Positions 1-8,467 of a stretch of DNA of 64,000 bases are shown here, one piece after another; position 1 is the first letter of the stretch, and each line of letters opens with the position of its first letter. The notes beneath the pieces were generated by a model. The model was not told the origin of the DNA. It was given only the letters and a program-made list of their open reading frames with translations, and searched no databases. The stretch comes from UBA2767 sp965228625 (GTDB lineage: Bacteria > Pseudomonadota > Alphaproteobacteria > Rhizobiales > Methyloligellaceae): contig OZ245829.1 in NCBI GenBank assembly GCA_965228625.1, forward strand, positions 1,116,001 to 1,180,000, written 5' to 3'. The position numbers and the translations under genes are program-made.

Positions 1-1
1 T

Positions 2-211
2 CTCAGACAGCGTGAGGCGGCGGAGCTACTCGGTCTCAAGAAACGAATGATCCAGTATTACGAAAAGGGTGAACGAGACGGTGATCGCGTTAAGATCCCC
101 AAATACGTCCGGCTTGCCTGCTATGCGATCCAGGAGGGCGTGACGGACTTTGACGGCAATGCCGTCACTTCTGAAGGCAACCCGCAGCTCCCGTCTTTCG
201 CCGCGAACTGA
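2..211 (+). CDS. XRE-type helix-turn-helix protein, C-terminal part
   Basis: Only the last 69 residues lie in the window; the start is off the left edge. The reading begins LRQREAAELLGLKKRMIQYY, which matches the end of a Cro/C1-type helix-turn-helix: an Ala-rich helix, a turn at Gly, then a recognition helix ending in an IQYYEKG-like stretch. After the HTH comes a short tail rich in Gly, Asn and Pro, so this is a small one-domain regulator, not an HTH fused to a sensor. A strong intrinsic terminator follows 18 bases after the stop. The partner or target cannot be told from what is visible. Confidence 0.7.
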   Translation, partial: LRQREAAELLGLKKRMIQYYEKGERDGDRVKIPKYVRLACYAIQEGVTDFDGNAVTSEGNPQLPSFAAN

Positions 212-228
212 GAGGTTTTCGCTCGTAC

Positions 229-246
229 AAAGCCCGTCGGGCTTTT
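229..246 (+). terminator. Rho-independent terminator after the XRE gene
   Basis: The palindrome AAAGCCCG-T-CGGGCTTT runs straight into a T tract. It lies 18 bases past the stop codon of the HTH gene and separates that gene from the Na/Pi transporter downstream. Confidence 0.75.
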
Positions 247-349
247 CTCATCGCATCATTGGTCTTGCTGCTTGCACTGTCTTGGTGCCTGTCCGTTCAA
301 CGCTGGTCGGACAGAGACACGGAACCCAAACACGAAACTCTCGCACATG

Positions 350-361
350 TGACTTAGGTCA
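350..361. promoter_or_regulatory. Candidate CRP/FNR-family palindrome
   Basis: TGACTTAGGTCA is a TGAC-N4-GTCA inverted repeat about 180 bases upstream of the Na/Pi symporter start. A nearly identical site occurs at 6594, and a related one (TAATCTAGATCA) occurs upstream of ppk1. The layout resembles FNR/FixK/Dnr half-sites. The assignment is inference from the motif shape and its recurrence inside one functional block. Confidence 0.35.
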
Positions 362-540
362 TCGCGTCAAAGCGCAATATGTGCGCTTATTGCAATCGTC
401 AACGCGTTTGTTCACTCCCAATCTGGGGACGAGACTGGCGCGCGTGGTGACGGCAACGTCGCCCGAGGGGGTGTCGCCGCGGTTCAGCAAGCAAGGCTTG
501 CGGACGCGTGTGGTCATCGGCACAGCATCAAAGGTGCGTC

Positions 541-2340
541 ATGATCCAGCGCATAGTATTGCCAGTCATATTTGCATTGCTGGTCTATGGCTTCTGGATC
601 AGTCCCGATTTCAAGCAGATCTCGGCGGGTGTCGCGATTTTCCTATTCGGGATGCTGTTTCTCGAGGAGGGCTTTCGCGCTTTCACAGGCGGCGTTCTTG
701 AGAAGCTGCTGGACAGGACAACGGACCGGCTCTGGAAGTCGATCTCCTTCGGCGTCGTGACCACGACGATCATGCAATCGAGCTCACTGGTTTCGGTCAT
801 CACGATTTCCTTTCTGAGTGCCGATCTGATCTCACTGACCTCGGGCATCGGCATCGTCTTCGGCGCCAACGTTGGCACGACGACGGGCGCCTGGCTGATT
901 GCCGGGTTCGGCCTCAAGGTCAAAATCTCGGCCTACGCCATGCCGATGCTGGTGTTCGGCATCGTTCTGGTTTTCCAGAAAAACCATTCGCTGAAGGGCA
1001 TCGGCTACATCCTCGCGGGACTTGGCTTTCTTTTCCTCGGCATTCACCACATGAAAGAAGGATTCGAAGCGTTCCGCTCGACCATAAATCTGACCGACTT
1101 CTCGATGCCCGGATATGCGGGGCTGTTCCTCTTCGCCGGGATTGGCGTCTTCGCGACCGTTGTGATGCAATCCTCACACGCCACGCTGGTCCTGATCATT
1201 ACGGCGTTGGCGACGCACCAGGTGACTTATGAGAATGCGCTAGCTCTGGCTATTGGCGCCAATGTCGGAACAACGATCACCGCAATCCTGGGCTCAATGA
1301 GCTCCAACTACCAGGGCAAGAGGCTCGCCGCCGGTCATTTGATTTTCAACATGATCACCGGCGCCATCGCCATCATCTTCATCCACCAGCTCGTCTTGCT
1401 GGTCGACGCAACTGCGGGTGTGCTTGGCATCGCAAATGATGACTACACCCTGAAACTCGCCGTGTTCCATACAATCTTCAACGTCATCGGGGTGGCCGTT
1501 CTGGTGCCATTCGTGAAGCAGTTGGTCGAGTTTCTCGAGCGGATCATCCCGGCGCCGAAGGTCGACGTTGTCGAACCGAAATACCTCATGGAGTCCGTGC
1601 TTGATTTCCCGGAAACCCTGCTTGAGTCGGTGCGCAAGGAGACGGTTCATCTGTACGACAATGCCTTCGAGATCATTGCCCATGGGCTCAATCTGCATCG
1701 TACACAGATCCTGAAATCGGACGATCTGGAAGAGCTCATAAACCATGACCGCGAGATCTTCGATTTCGACCTCGATTCCGTATACGAGCAGAAGGTCAAG
1801 TCGCTCTATTCAAAGATCCTGGAGTTTATCAGCCGCGCTCAAGGCGACATTCCGCCAGAGTTCTCCGACCAGTTCTTCGCCTTGCGTCAAGCGTGCCGTG
1901 AGATCGTCATGACGGTGAAGGACATCAAGCATCTGCGCAAGAACATCAGCCGTTATGTGGTTGACGACGATGATGATATTCGCGGCGAATACAATGCGTT
2001 CAGGATTCAACTGGCATCGCTGTTGCGGGACATCAACGATTTGCGCAACACGCCTGAGGATGAGCGCAACATCATAGATCTGGACGTTTACAGGGTTGCG
2101 ATTGACGATGAAAGCAGCGTGGTCAACGGCGCTTTGGATAAGCTCATCCGGGAAGGAAGGATAACGCCTGCAATGGGAACATCCCTGATGAACGATCACG
2201 CCTATGTCCGAAACGCAATCTGGCAACTCACCGATATCGCCAGAACGCTGTTTGGATCGCGGGATCTTGCCGAGCGTGAAGCTGAAGAACTTGTTGGCCT
2301 TGACCAGGACGATCTCGAGTCCGCGCCAGCCGGTGAATGA
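541..2340 (+). CDS. Na+/Pi cotransporter family protein with PhoU-like tail
   Basis: Predicted inner-membrane sodium-driven phosphate importer, or possibly exporter, of the NptA/SLC34-like family (599 aa). The two family repeats are visible: QSSS near residue 79 with GANVGTT near 109, and QSSH near 209 with GANVGTT near 239. About nine hydrophobic segments end near residue 340. The last ~240 residues are hydrophilic and helical, as in the PhoU-like domain that usually follows. I chose the ATG at 541 because AAGGTG precedes it and the protein then starts with a membrane helix; an in-frame start at 508 would add 11 unlikely residues. It heads a block of phosphate and polyphosphate genes. Its substrate is family knowledge, not shown here. 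Confidence 0.9.
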   Translation: MIQRIVLPVIFALLVYGFWISPDFKQISAGVAIFLFGMLFLEEGFRAFTGGVLEKLLDRTTDRLWKSISFGVVTTTIMQSSSLVSVITISFLSADLISLTSGIGIVFGANVGTTTGAWLIAGFGLKVKISAYAMPMLVFGIVLVFQKNHSLKGIGYILAGLGFLFLGIHHMKEGFEAFRSTINLTDFSMPGYAGLFLFAGIGVFATVVMQSSHATLVLIITALATHQVTYENALALAIGANVGTTITAILGSMSSNYQGKRLAAGHLIFNMITGAIAIIFIHQLVLLVDATAGVLGIANDDYTLKLAVFHTIFNVIGVAVLVPFVKQLVEFLERIIPAPKVDVVEPKYLMESVLDFPETLLESVRKETVHLYDNAFEIIAHGLNLHRTQILKSDDLEELINHDREIFDFDLDSVYEQKVKSLYSKILEFISRAQGDIPPEFSDQFFALRQACREIVMTVKDIKHLRKNISRYVVDDDDDIRGEYNAFRIQLASLLRDINDLRNTPEDERNIIDLDVYRVAIDDESSVVNGALDKLIREGRITPAMGTSLMNDHAYVRNAIWQLTDIARTLFGSRDLAEREAEELVGLDQDDLESAPAGE

Positions 2341-2415
2341 TACGAAAAATCAAGACGTTTCTGGTATGGGTTAAAAAAACCGCCGTCCTTTTTCGGCGCA
2401 GAGGGAGTCGCTCAA

Positions 2416-2637
2416 ATGAAGATGACCAGTGTATTGGAGTTTTTTGGTCAAAAACGCTCGAAAAAACTCGACGCGTTAAAGAGTGTCAAAAAGAAGCTCG
2501 ACAAGAAACAGCGGAAGCTCGGACGCGACATCAAGTCGGAGAAATCAAAAAAGAAGCGAAAGAAACTCGAAACCAAATTGGCCACATGCAGGAAACAGCG
2601 TGACAAGGCTAAGAAACTGATAAAGGAATTCGCCTAG
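2416..2637 (+). CDS. Small lysine-rich coiled-coil protein (73 aa)
   Basis: No family recognised. The protein has 24 Lys and 6 Arg in 73 residues. After a short hydrophobic start (MKMTSVLEFFG) it looks like one long charged helix with heptad-like Leu spacing. AGGGAG lies 12 bases upstream of the ATG. It follows the Na/Pi symporter by 75 bases in the same direction and may be cotranscribed; it faces ppk2 at its 3' end. Such basicity suggests binding to DNA, RNA or polyphosphate, and the phosphate context makes the last idea attractive, but that is inference. An overlapping ORF at 2337-2603 is equally basic only because it is a frame-shifted reading of the same A-rich DNA. Confidence 0.75.
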   Translation: MKMTSVLEFFGQKRSKKLDALKSVKKKLDKKQRKLGRDIKSEKSKKKRKKLETKLATCRKQRDKAKKLIKEFA

Positions 2638-2698
2638 CGAAGTCCAACGCAGCCGCACTTCGGCGGTTTCCGACACATGGCGCAATTGCCGGTCGATT

Positions 2699-3628
2699 TC
2701 AGGTCTTCCCGGTTTCCCTGTAGTGATCAGGCACGATGTTCTGGTCTTCCATCGGCGGCCGCACATAGCTTGCGCCCTCGGTCCGGGGTGGGAGTTCAAC
2801 CGGTTGGGGTGTCAGATCCTCGTAGGGGAAAAGACTCAGCAAGTGCTTGATGCAGTTGAGGCGCGCCCGCTTCTTGACGTCTGCTTCGACCACATACCAT
2901 GGCGCTTGCTTGATGTCGGTATGCGCGAACATGACGTCCTTGGCCTTCGAGTACTCCACCCAGCAGCGGCGTGACTCAAGGTCCATCGGGCTCAGCTTCC
3001 ACCGCTTCCTCGGATCAACAATGCGCTTCTGAAAGCGCCGTTCCTGTTCCTCATCGCTGACGGAGAACCAGTATTTGACCAATCGGATGCCGGAGCGAAC
3101 CAGAATGCGCTCAAACTCGGGGCACGTTCGCATGAACTCCTCGTATTCCTCATGCGTACAAAACCCCATAACGCGTTCAACGCCGGCGCGATTGTACCAG
3201 CTGCGATCAAACAGGACGATCTCTCCGGCCGCCGGCAGGTGGTACACGTAACGCTGGAAGTACCACTGCGTCTTTTCGCGTTCCGTTGGCGTGGTGAGCG
3301 CCACAACGCGCGCGACGCGTGGATTGAGGGACTCTGTAATCCGTTTAATGGTTCCGCCCTTGCCGGCGGCGTCGCGTCCTTCGAACAGAACAACCACTCT
3401 CAGTCCGTTTGCCTTGACCCACTCCTGCAGCTTGACCAGTTCCGCCTGTAACCCCGTGAGCTCCTTTACGTAGTGCTTGTTCCGGAGCTTGCCTTTTCCC
3501 GCCTTGATATCGAGGCCGATCTGTTCGATCCGGCATGTCGTCGCGTCAGTTCCCGGTGCAGGATAGGCCTCTTGCGCTTCAGCACCGACGTCAGTTGACT
3601 TCGCTTTGCGTTTTGACTTTTTGATCAT
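2699..3628 (-). CDS. ppk2: Polyphosphate kinase 2 (PPK2 family)
   Basis: Transfers phosphate between polyphosphate and nucleoside diphosphates in the cytosol (309 aa). Walker A is GRDAAGKGG at residues 84-92 and the second nucleotide motif DRSWYNR is at 141-147, followed by the lid region with the usual EEQERRFQKR stretch. One-domain length fits class I enzymes, which act on ADP or GDP. The start at 3628 is set by AGGAGGGGA just upstream; the longer ORF adds 42 residues without homology-like character. The first 30 residues are again Lys-rich. It overlaps the end of the upstream CNNM gene by 38 bases, so the three genes form one operon read leftwards. Confidence 0.95.
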   Translation of the reverse strand: MIKKSKRKAKSTDVGAEAQEAYPAPGTDATTCRIEQIGLDIKAGKGKLRNKHYVKELTGLQAELVKLQEWVKANGLRVVVLFEGRDAAGKGGTIKRITESLNPRVARVVALTTPTEREKTQWYFQRYVYHLPAAGEIVLFDRSWYNRAGVERVMGFCTHEEYEEFMRTCPEFERILVRSGIRLVKYWFSVSDEEQERRFQKRIVDPRKRWKLSPMDLESRRCWVEYSKAKDVMFAHTDIKQAPWYVVEADVKKRARLNCIKHLLSLFPYEDLTPQPVELPPRTEGASYVRPPMEDQNIVPDHYRETGKT

Positions 3629-5066
3629 CGTTCCCCTCCTGCTGTGGCGGCGAGGTCTCCAGGTTTGGTCTCCCCTTTTTGTCGTGCTTGGAGTTTCCCG
3701 CCGGCTTACATTTCTCCGGAACCTCGGCCAATCTCCCCTCTTCGACAGATGCATCTTTATCGGGCGCGACGGTCATTTCGGCGGCTTCCGCATCGGCATC
3801 GGGCTCGACTCGCAGCTTTACCAGCGAGCGTTCCGTCGCCTCGGCAACGCTGAACCGAAAACCCAATTCGACGATGTAGTCTCCCTCTCGGGGGATACGG
3901 CGCAGCCGCGCCATCACCAGGCCGCCCAAGGTATGGAACTCGGTGGTCGGCAGACCGATCCCGAGGACTTCATTCGCTTCCGAGATGGAAACCCGCGAAT
4001 CCATCAGATAGACGTCGTCGCCCAAGCGGGTCACATCGTGCCGCCTTTTGTTCTGGTACTCTTCGAAATCGTATCCGACGTCGATTTCGCCGAGCACCTC
4101 CTCGACGATGTCTTCCATCGTGATCATGCCGACCGCCGATCCGAACTCATCGACCACGATCGCCATATGGTCCTCCCGCTTGCGAAGCTCCGGGAGCAAA
4201 CTGTCTATGGTCTGATTGGGGGCCACGTAGAACGCCGGTTTGATCAACCCGGCAATCGGTTTTTCCTTGGCGTGCACCGCCAGCATGTCCCACGTCGTCA
4301 GGGTGATGACACCGGTGATGTTGGAGGTGTTCTTGTCGTAGACGGGCAGCCGGTTGAAACCGTGCTTCCGCACCAGGTCGATCGCTGCGCGCGTTCGCCT
4401 CTTGCCGATTTTTTCGCGGTCGAGTGATACGACCTGCGCGATCGGAACCATGGCCTCGGCAACGGTCGTGTCGGCAAATCTGATAACCCGGCGAATGCGG
4501 CCTCTGTTGGACTCACTCAATGCGGCGCTCTGTTCCGCCATGTCGATCAGCGTTCGGAACTGCTCGCGTGTGATGAAGAACGTCTGCTCCGCCTTGCCGG
4601 CGCCAACCAGGCGCGCGCAAAACCGGGCGATTCTCGAAAAGACGAAGATCACCGGATAGAACAGCTTGGCGCTCCATGAGAGCGGATAGATGATGATTGG
4701 CGTGAGGACGGACGCCTTTTGCTGATACACGCTTTTCGGAACGATTTCGCCCAACAGCAGGAACAGCGGCGTATACGCCAGGAACGCGTACAACTCACCA
4801 CGTTGGCCGAACCATTTGACCATGAGAAGTGTTCCGATGGTCGTCAGCGCAATGGTGGAAATGTTGGTTCCGACAAGCGTCGTGCTCAACAGGACCTCGG
4901 GCTTCTGCAACAGCCTTATCGCCAGCTCGGCGCCTCGATCTCCCTGCTTCGCCTTGTGGCGGAGTTTGATCTTGTCGGCGTTGACCAAGGCGATCTCCGA
5001 GCCCGAGAAGAAGCCCTTCGCCAGCAATAGAAAAACCATGAGCAATATGGCGAGGATCGGATCCAT
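3591..5066 (-). CDS. CNNM/CorC-HlyC family membrane protein with CBS pair
   Basis: Inner-membrane protein of the DUF21 (CNNM) family, thought to move Mg2+ or other divalent cations or to regulate their transport (491 aa). It has about four membrane segments in residues 1-150 (including FFSGSEIALVNADK), a CBS pair around 205-335 (VDEFGSAVGMITMEDIVEEV is the second CBS), and a CorC_HlyC domain around 345-430. A charged tail of about 60 residues follows. Its ATG overlaps the stop of the upstream paralogue by one base (TAATG), which implies translational coupling. The CBS domains would bind adenine nucleotides. The family is commonly mis-named hemolysin. Confidence 0.9.
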   Translation of the reverse strand: MDPILAILLMVFLLLAKGFFSGSEIALVNADKIKLRHKAKQGDRGAELAIRLLQKPEVLLSTTLVGTNISTIALTTIGTLLMVKWFGQRGELYAFLAYTPLFLLLGEIVPKSVYQQKASVLTPIIIYPLSWSAKLFYPVIFVFSRIARFCARLVGAGKAEQTFFITREQFRTLIDMAEQSAALSESNRGRIRRVIRFADTTVAEAMVPIAQVVSLDREKIGKRRTRAAIDLVRKHGFNRLPVYDKNTSNITGVITLTTWDMLAVHAKEKPIAGLIKPAFYVAPNQTIDSLLPELRKREDHMAIVVDEFGSAVGMITMEDIVEEVLGEIDVGYDFEEYQNKRRHDVTRLGDDVYLMDSRVSISEANEVLGIGLPTTEFHTLGGLVMARLRRIPREGDYIVELGFRFSVAEATERSLVKLRVEPDADAEAAEMTVAPDKDASVEEGRLAEVPEKCKPAGNSKHDKKGRPNLETSPPQQEGNDDQKVKTQSEVN

Positions 5067-6439
5067 TATTCCGTCTCCACCACGTCATCCGGCGCCGGCA
5101 CATCCACGGATTCCAGGCTTTTTGCGATCCGGACGCTGGCGACCCGGTGTCCCTTCATCTCCAGCACGGTCGCCACGAACCCGTCGATGACCACGGAATC
5201 ATTGACCTGAGGCAGGCGGTCGAGATGACGGAACACGACGCCGCCGATCGTGGTCATGCGAGGATCTTCGATGCCGAAGTTGGTCAGATCGTTGAAGTCC
5301 GTCAGCTTCATGTCGCCGGGGACCTCATAGACGTTCTCGTCATCCTCCTGATAGTAGGCCTGGCCTGGAACGCTCTCGGAGATCTCTCCGAAGATGAACT
5401 TGATGATGTCCCGCATGGTTATGAGTCCGTCGACGCCGCCGAACTCGTTCAACACGATGGCGGCGCGCGCATTGTTTGCCTGAAAGAAATCGAACATTTC
5501 GTCGACATTCTTGGTCGGAGGCACGACAACCGGGTCATGCAAGAGGTCTTCGATGCGCAGCGTGCCGAGATCCACACCGTTCATCGTCCACTTCAGGACG
5601 TCTTCGGCATGAAGAAATCCGACGAAGTTGTCGGCGCGGTTGTGGCAAACGGGAACGCGCGGATGCCGTAGCGCCTTGAACTGCTCGAACATCTCCGGCA
5701 CCGGAGTGCCGATCTCCAGGAACTCAATCCTGGTTCTGGGCGTCATGATCTCGACGATTTCCGTTTCGCCCGCTTCAAGAAGATTGTCGATGAGCACCCG
5801 CTCGGTCGCGTCGAGCACACCTTCTTCGGCGACATCCGCGAGCACCGAGCGGAACTCATCCGCGCGCAGGATGTTCTCCGGCGCCTGCTCACCACCGACA
5901 ATCCATGTTGTGATGCTTCCGGCCGCAAGACGGACGGCACGTCTCAACGGGGTGATGAGGCGGCTCCACAGGGCGAGCGGTGCAGCAACGAGTCCGGTAC
6001 TGACGCGAATGGGGTTGCTCGCGGCGATCGTCTTCGGCGTGACCTCCCCGAAAAGGAGAAGCAACGGAAACATGATGAGGACGGTTATCAAACCCGCCTG
6101 TTCGGGCCCGTAGAGCACGAGCAGAATTCCTGCCATGTTGATTGTTGCAGCGATATTTATGAGTTCATTGCCGCAGAGGATCGAGATGATCAGTCGGCGT
6201 GGCTCGTCCAGCAATGCATGGAGGGTTTCGGATCTGGGATGACGTTCACGGCGCAGTTTCTGCAAGTCGAGCCGCGACAGCGAAAACAGCGCGGTTTCAG
6301 ATCCTGAAAAGAACGCGGAACAGCCGAACAGAAAAACCTGAAGGGCCAGCCGAGCGATCATGCCCGGTTCGAGCAACAGCGAAAAATCCGCTGAGAAGAA
6401 CGCGGCGAGTTGGCTCCAATAGGAATCGATGCCCGACAC
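5066..6439 (-). CDS. CNNM/CorC-HlyC family membrane protein with CBS pair, first gene
   Basis: Second copy of the same architecture: N-terminal DUF21 with FFSGSETALFSLSRLDL, CBS pair (MTPRTRIEFL and LNEFGGVDGLITMRDIIKFI are recognisable), then a C-terminal CorC_HlyC domain. It differs enough from the downstream copy to be an old duplication, so the two may work as a heteromer. I prefer the GTG at 6439 (457 aa), because AAGGGGGA lies four bases before it; an ATG at 6541 would add 34 residues unlike the family. It is the first gene of the cnnM-cnnM-ppk2 operon. The divergent intergenic region in front carries a PHO-box-like site. Confidence 0.88.
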   Translation of the reverse strand: MSGIDSYWSQLAAFFSADFSLLLEPGMIARLALQVFLFGCSAFFSGSETALFSLSRLDLQKLRRERHPRSETLHALLDEPRRLIISILCGNELINIAATINMAGILLVLYGPEQAGLITVLIMFPLLLLFGEVTPKTIAASNPIRVSTGLVAAPLALWSRLITPLRRAVRLAAGSITTWIVGGEQAPENILRADEFRSVLADVAEEGVLDATERVLIDNLLEAGETEIVEIMTPRTRIEFLEIGTPVPEMFEQFKALRHPRVPVCHNRADNFVGFLHAEDVLKWTMNGVDLGTLRIEDLLHDPVVVPPTKNVDEMFDFFQANNARAAIVLNEFGGVDGLITMRDIIKFIFGEISESVPGQAYYQEDDENVYEVPGDMKLTDFNDLTNFGIEDPRMTTIGGVVFRHLDRLPQVNDSVVIDGFVATVLEMKGHRVASVRIAKSLESVDVPAPDDVVETE

Positions 6440-6593
6440 GAGTTCCCCCTTGCATCCCCGCGTCAACACCAAGGCAATCGCGCATGCGCGAGCCACAATG
6501 CAATCTTGCGCTCGGTTGGCCGCCACTGCCGGACGCGGCATTTTGACGTCTGAACGAGCGCGGAAATTCTACGCAGTTTTCAAAATGGACGAA

Positions 6594-6605
6594 TGACTTG
6601 GGTCA
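6594..6605. promoter_or_regulatory. Candidate CRP/FNR-family palindrome
   Basis: TGACTTGGGTCA differs by one base from the site at 350. It lies 155 bases upstream of the CNNM operon start and 376 bases upstream of the Lys-rich HhH gene. Inference from recurrence only. Confidence 0.35.
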
Positions 6606-6764
6606 CGAACGCAGATATTTTTTCACGTTGCCGCGGTCGCAATGCACTGTTGATCGATGCACCGGTCTGATGCCGTCAAAGCTCCGATGCGCTTTTGCCA
6701 TAAATCCCGAAAGTGTCCGGGCGGATGCAATTTCTAGTCAAAAAATGACTTGCATCATCGCGCG

Positions 6765-6782
6765 GTGTCACAAATTTGTCAT
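6765..6782. promoter_or_regulatory. PHO-box-like PhoB site
   Basis: GTGTCAC-AAAT-TTGTCAT is two 7-base direct repeats with an AT-rich 4-base spacer, which is exactly the 18-base layout of a PhoB box (CTGTCAT-N4-CTGTCAT); twelve of the fourteen half-site positions agree with the consensus. It lies in the 541-base gap between the divergent CNNM/ppk2 operon and the HhH gene, 199 bases upstream of the latter. The rest of the gap holds the palindrome at 6594 and nothing else I can name. Confidence 0.55.
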
Positions 6783-6980
6783 ACTTCATCAAGCGCGAAA
6801 AACACTTTGAAACCGGGGTCGCTCTGCTTCGGCAAAACAGTCGATGTTGGAGATCCGCGGTTATCACACGTAAGAGGGCATGCATTCGCCAAGGGCCGTG
6901 GATCGGGCCAGTGTCCTTGGCGAGAGAGGTTGTGCCGCGCGCGTTCGGATGCGGGCGGCTGAACGACGGGAGGGAGCCGC

Positions 6981-7580
6981 ATGCACAAGTTAGTCGAGAT
7001 CAAGGGTGTCGGGGAGGTATTGGCGAGAGCTTTCGCTGAGAAGGGATTCCACTGCGTTGAGGACATCGCCGATGCGACCGAAGCCGACCTGGTGAAGGTC
7101 TCGGGCGTGAGCACGGTTCGGGCTGTGCACTTGATCAGATCTGCGAAATCCTTGCTCGCAGATGGCGCCGCGCCGGAGAAACCACCTCAACCATATACCG
7201 CAAGCAGTGACCGGGCGCCGCTCCAATCGCCGCAAGGACTGGCAGAGAAAAAGGCGCAAGGTGCGCCGTGCAGAGCAGATGCCCCGATGGACGACTCCGA
7301 CGCGAGGCCAAAGACCGCCGGGGTCGTACCGGCGCAGTCGCAGGCAGGCTCTTCAACACGCGCCACGAGCTCCTTAGCCGCGCCCGACAAGGCGAAGAAA
7401 AAGAAGAAAGGCGCAAAAAGCAAAACCGCCAAACGCAAGGAAGCTAAGGCGAAAGCGAAAGCCAAAAACAAAAAATCAGAGAAGACAAAAAAGGCCAAAA
7501 AATCGAAAAAGAAGAAAAAGAACAAACAGAAATCCAAAGAGAAATCGGGGAAAAAGAAAACAAAGAAACTGAAAAAGTAG
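6981..7580 (+). CDS. Helix-hairpin-helix protein with lysine-rich histone-like tail
   Basis: The first ~60 residues form tandem helix-hairpin-helix units (IKGVGEVLARAFAEKGF, then VSGVSTVRAVHLI), a fold that binds DNA backbone without sequence specificity. A low-complexity linker follows, and the last 66 residues contain 37 Lys, much like eukaryotic histone H1 tails. A good site, GGGAGGG, precedes the ATG. The gene lies between the PHO-like site and the DUF47-pit pair and points the same way. A nucleoid-associated or polyphosphate-granule protein is plausible, and a comparison can be made with AlgP of Pseudomonas; no specific family name is justified. Confidence 0.8.
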   Translation: MHKLVEIKGVGEVLARAFAEKGFHCVEDIADATEADLVKVSGVSTVRAVHLIRSAKSLLADGAAPEKPPQPYTASSDRAPLQSPQGLAEKKAQGAPCRADAPMDDSDARPKTAGVVPAQSQAGSSTRATSSLAAPDKAKKKKKGAKSKTAKRKEAKAKAKAKNKKSEKTKKAKKSKKKKKNKQKSKEKSGKKKTKKLKK

Positions 7581-7771
7581 TAGCTGCCGTTCGGATCTGA
7601 CGCGGGTTCGGCGACGGCATTGTCGCCTCCTGTGTCACACCTCGACCGTGCACCCATTCGCCGGCGGCAACAAGGAGATCCGGTATCGCTGGTCAATTTG
7701 AACAGCGGACCGCTCAACGAAAAGACAATCCCCGAACAGCAAAGGGGAACCGAGCTTCGGAGAATTGGTCA

Positions 7772-8452
7772 ATGGCTGGAACCAACCCGTTTGCGAGTTT
7801 GTTTGGACGTTCACCGTTCAAGCCCATGCAGGAACACATGCGCGTCGTGAAGAAATGCGCCGCGCAGGTCATCAAGCTGTTTGAGGCCTTGTGCGAGGAC
7901 GACCAAAAGAAGGTGCACGCGGTCAAGGAGCGCATATTCGAGCTCGAGAACGAAGCCGACGCCATCAAGAATGAGCTGCGTGCCCATCTTCCCAAGAGCC
8001 TCTTCATGCCGGTGGACCGACGTGACCTTCTTGAGGTTCTCGATCTGCAGGATTCCATAGCCGACACCGCCCAGGATATCGCCGGACTGCTCGTCGAGCG
8101 AAAAATGGATGTTGCGGAGGGTATGGATCAACCGCTGCTCAATCTCGTTCGGCGATGCGTCGACGCGTGCAATCAGGCAGCCCTCATCATCGAACGTCTG
8201 GATGAGTTGGTGGAGACGGGATTCCGGGGCCCGGATGCCGACGCCGTCATCGAGATGGTCGATCAGTTGAACAAGATCGAGTCCGACACGGACCAGATGG
8301 GATTGGACCTGGCACGCAGCCTGTTCGTTCATGAAGACAGCATGAATCCGGTTTCTGTCGTGTTCTGGTACGACCTCATCCGCATGATCGGCGAGCTGGC
8401 CGACTACGCCGAGAAGGTCGGGAATCGTCTGCGACTGTTACTGGCGCGTTGA
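7772..8452 (+). CDS. DUF47/TIGR00153 PhoU-like protein paired with Pit
   Basis: All-helical PhoU-like protein of the DUF47 family (226 aa) that typically partners Pit phosphate transporters and is thought to control their activity or turnover. Acidic and basic helices with ERIFELENEADAIKNEL near residues 53-70 and a final DYAEKVGNRLRLLLAR helix are typical. GGAGA is nine bases upstream. The stop is 15 bases from the pit start, so the two are cotranscribed. An interval of 191 bases separates it from the Lys-rich gene; nothing is recognisable there. Confidence 0.92.
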   Translation: MAGTNPFASLFGRSPFKPMQEHMRVVKKCAAQVIKLFEALCEDDQKKVHAVKERIFELENEADAIKNELRAHLPKSLFMPVDRRDLLEVLDLQDSIADTAQDIAGLLVERKMDVAEGMDQPLLNLVRRCVDACNQAALIIERLDELVETGFRGPDADAVIEMVDQLNKIESDTDQMGLDLARSLFVHEDSMNPVSVVFWYDLIRMIGELADYAEKVGNRLRLLLAR

Positions 8453-8467
8453 GTCGGGGGAAGCATC

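Noticed and set aside
2337..2603. Lys-rich ORF overlapping the Na/Pi stop
   Set aside because: It overlaps the 73-aa gene in another frame; its basic character comes from A-rich DNA. The 73-aa frame has the better ribosome site and a regular helix.
2651..2670. Hairpin GCCG-CACTT-CGGC with short T run between the converging small gene and ppk2
   Set aside because: The stem is only four or five base pairs; too weak to call a terminator.
7187..7717. Minus-strand ORF with long Phe runs
   Set aside because: Antisense of the poly-Lys tail of the HhH protein (AAA/AAG read as TTT/CTT).
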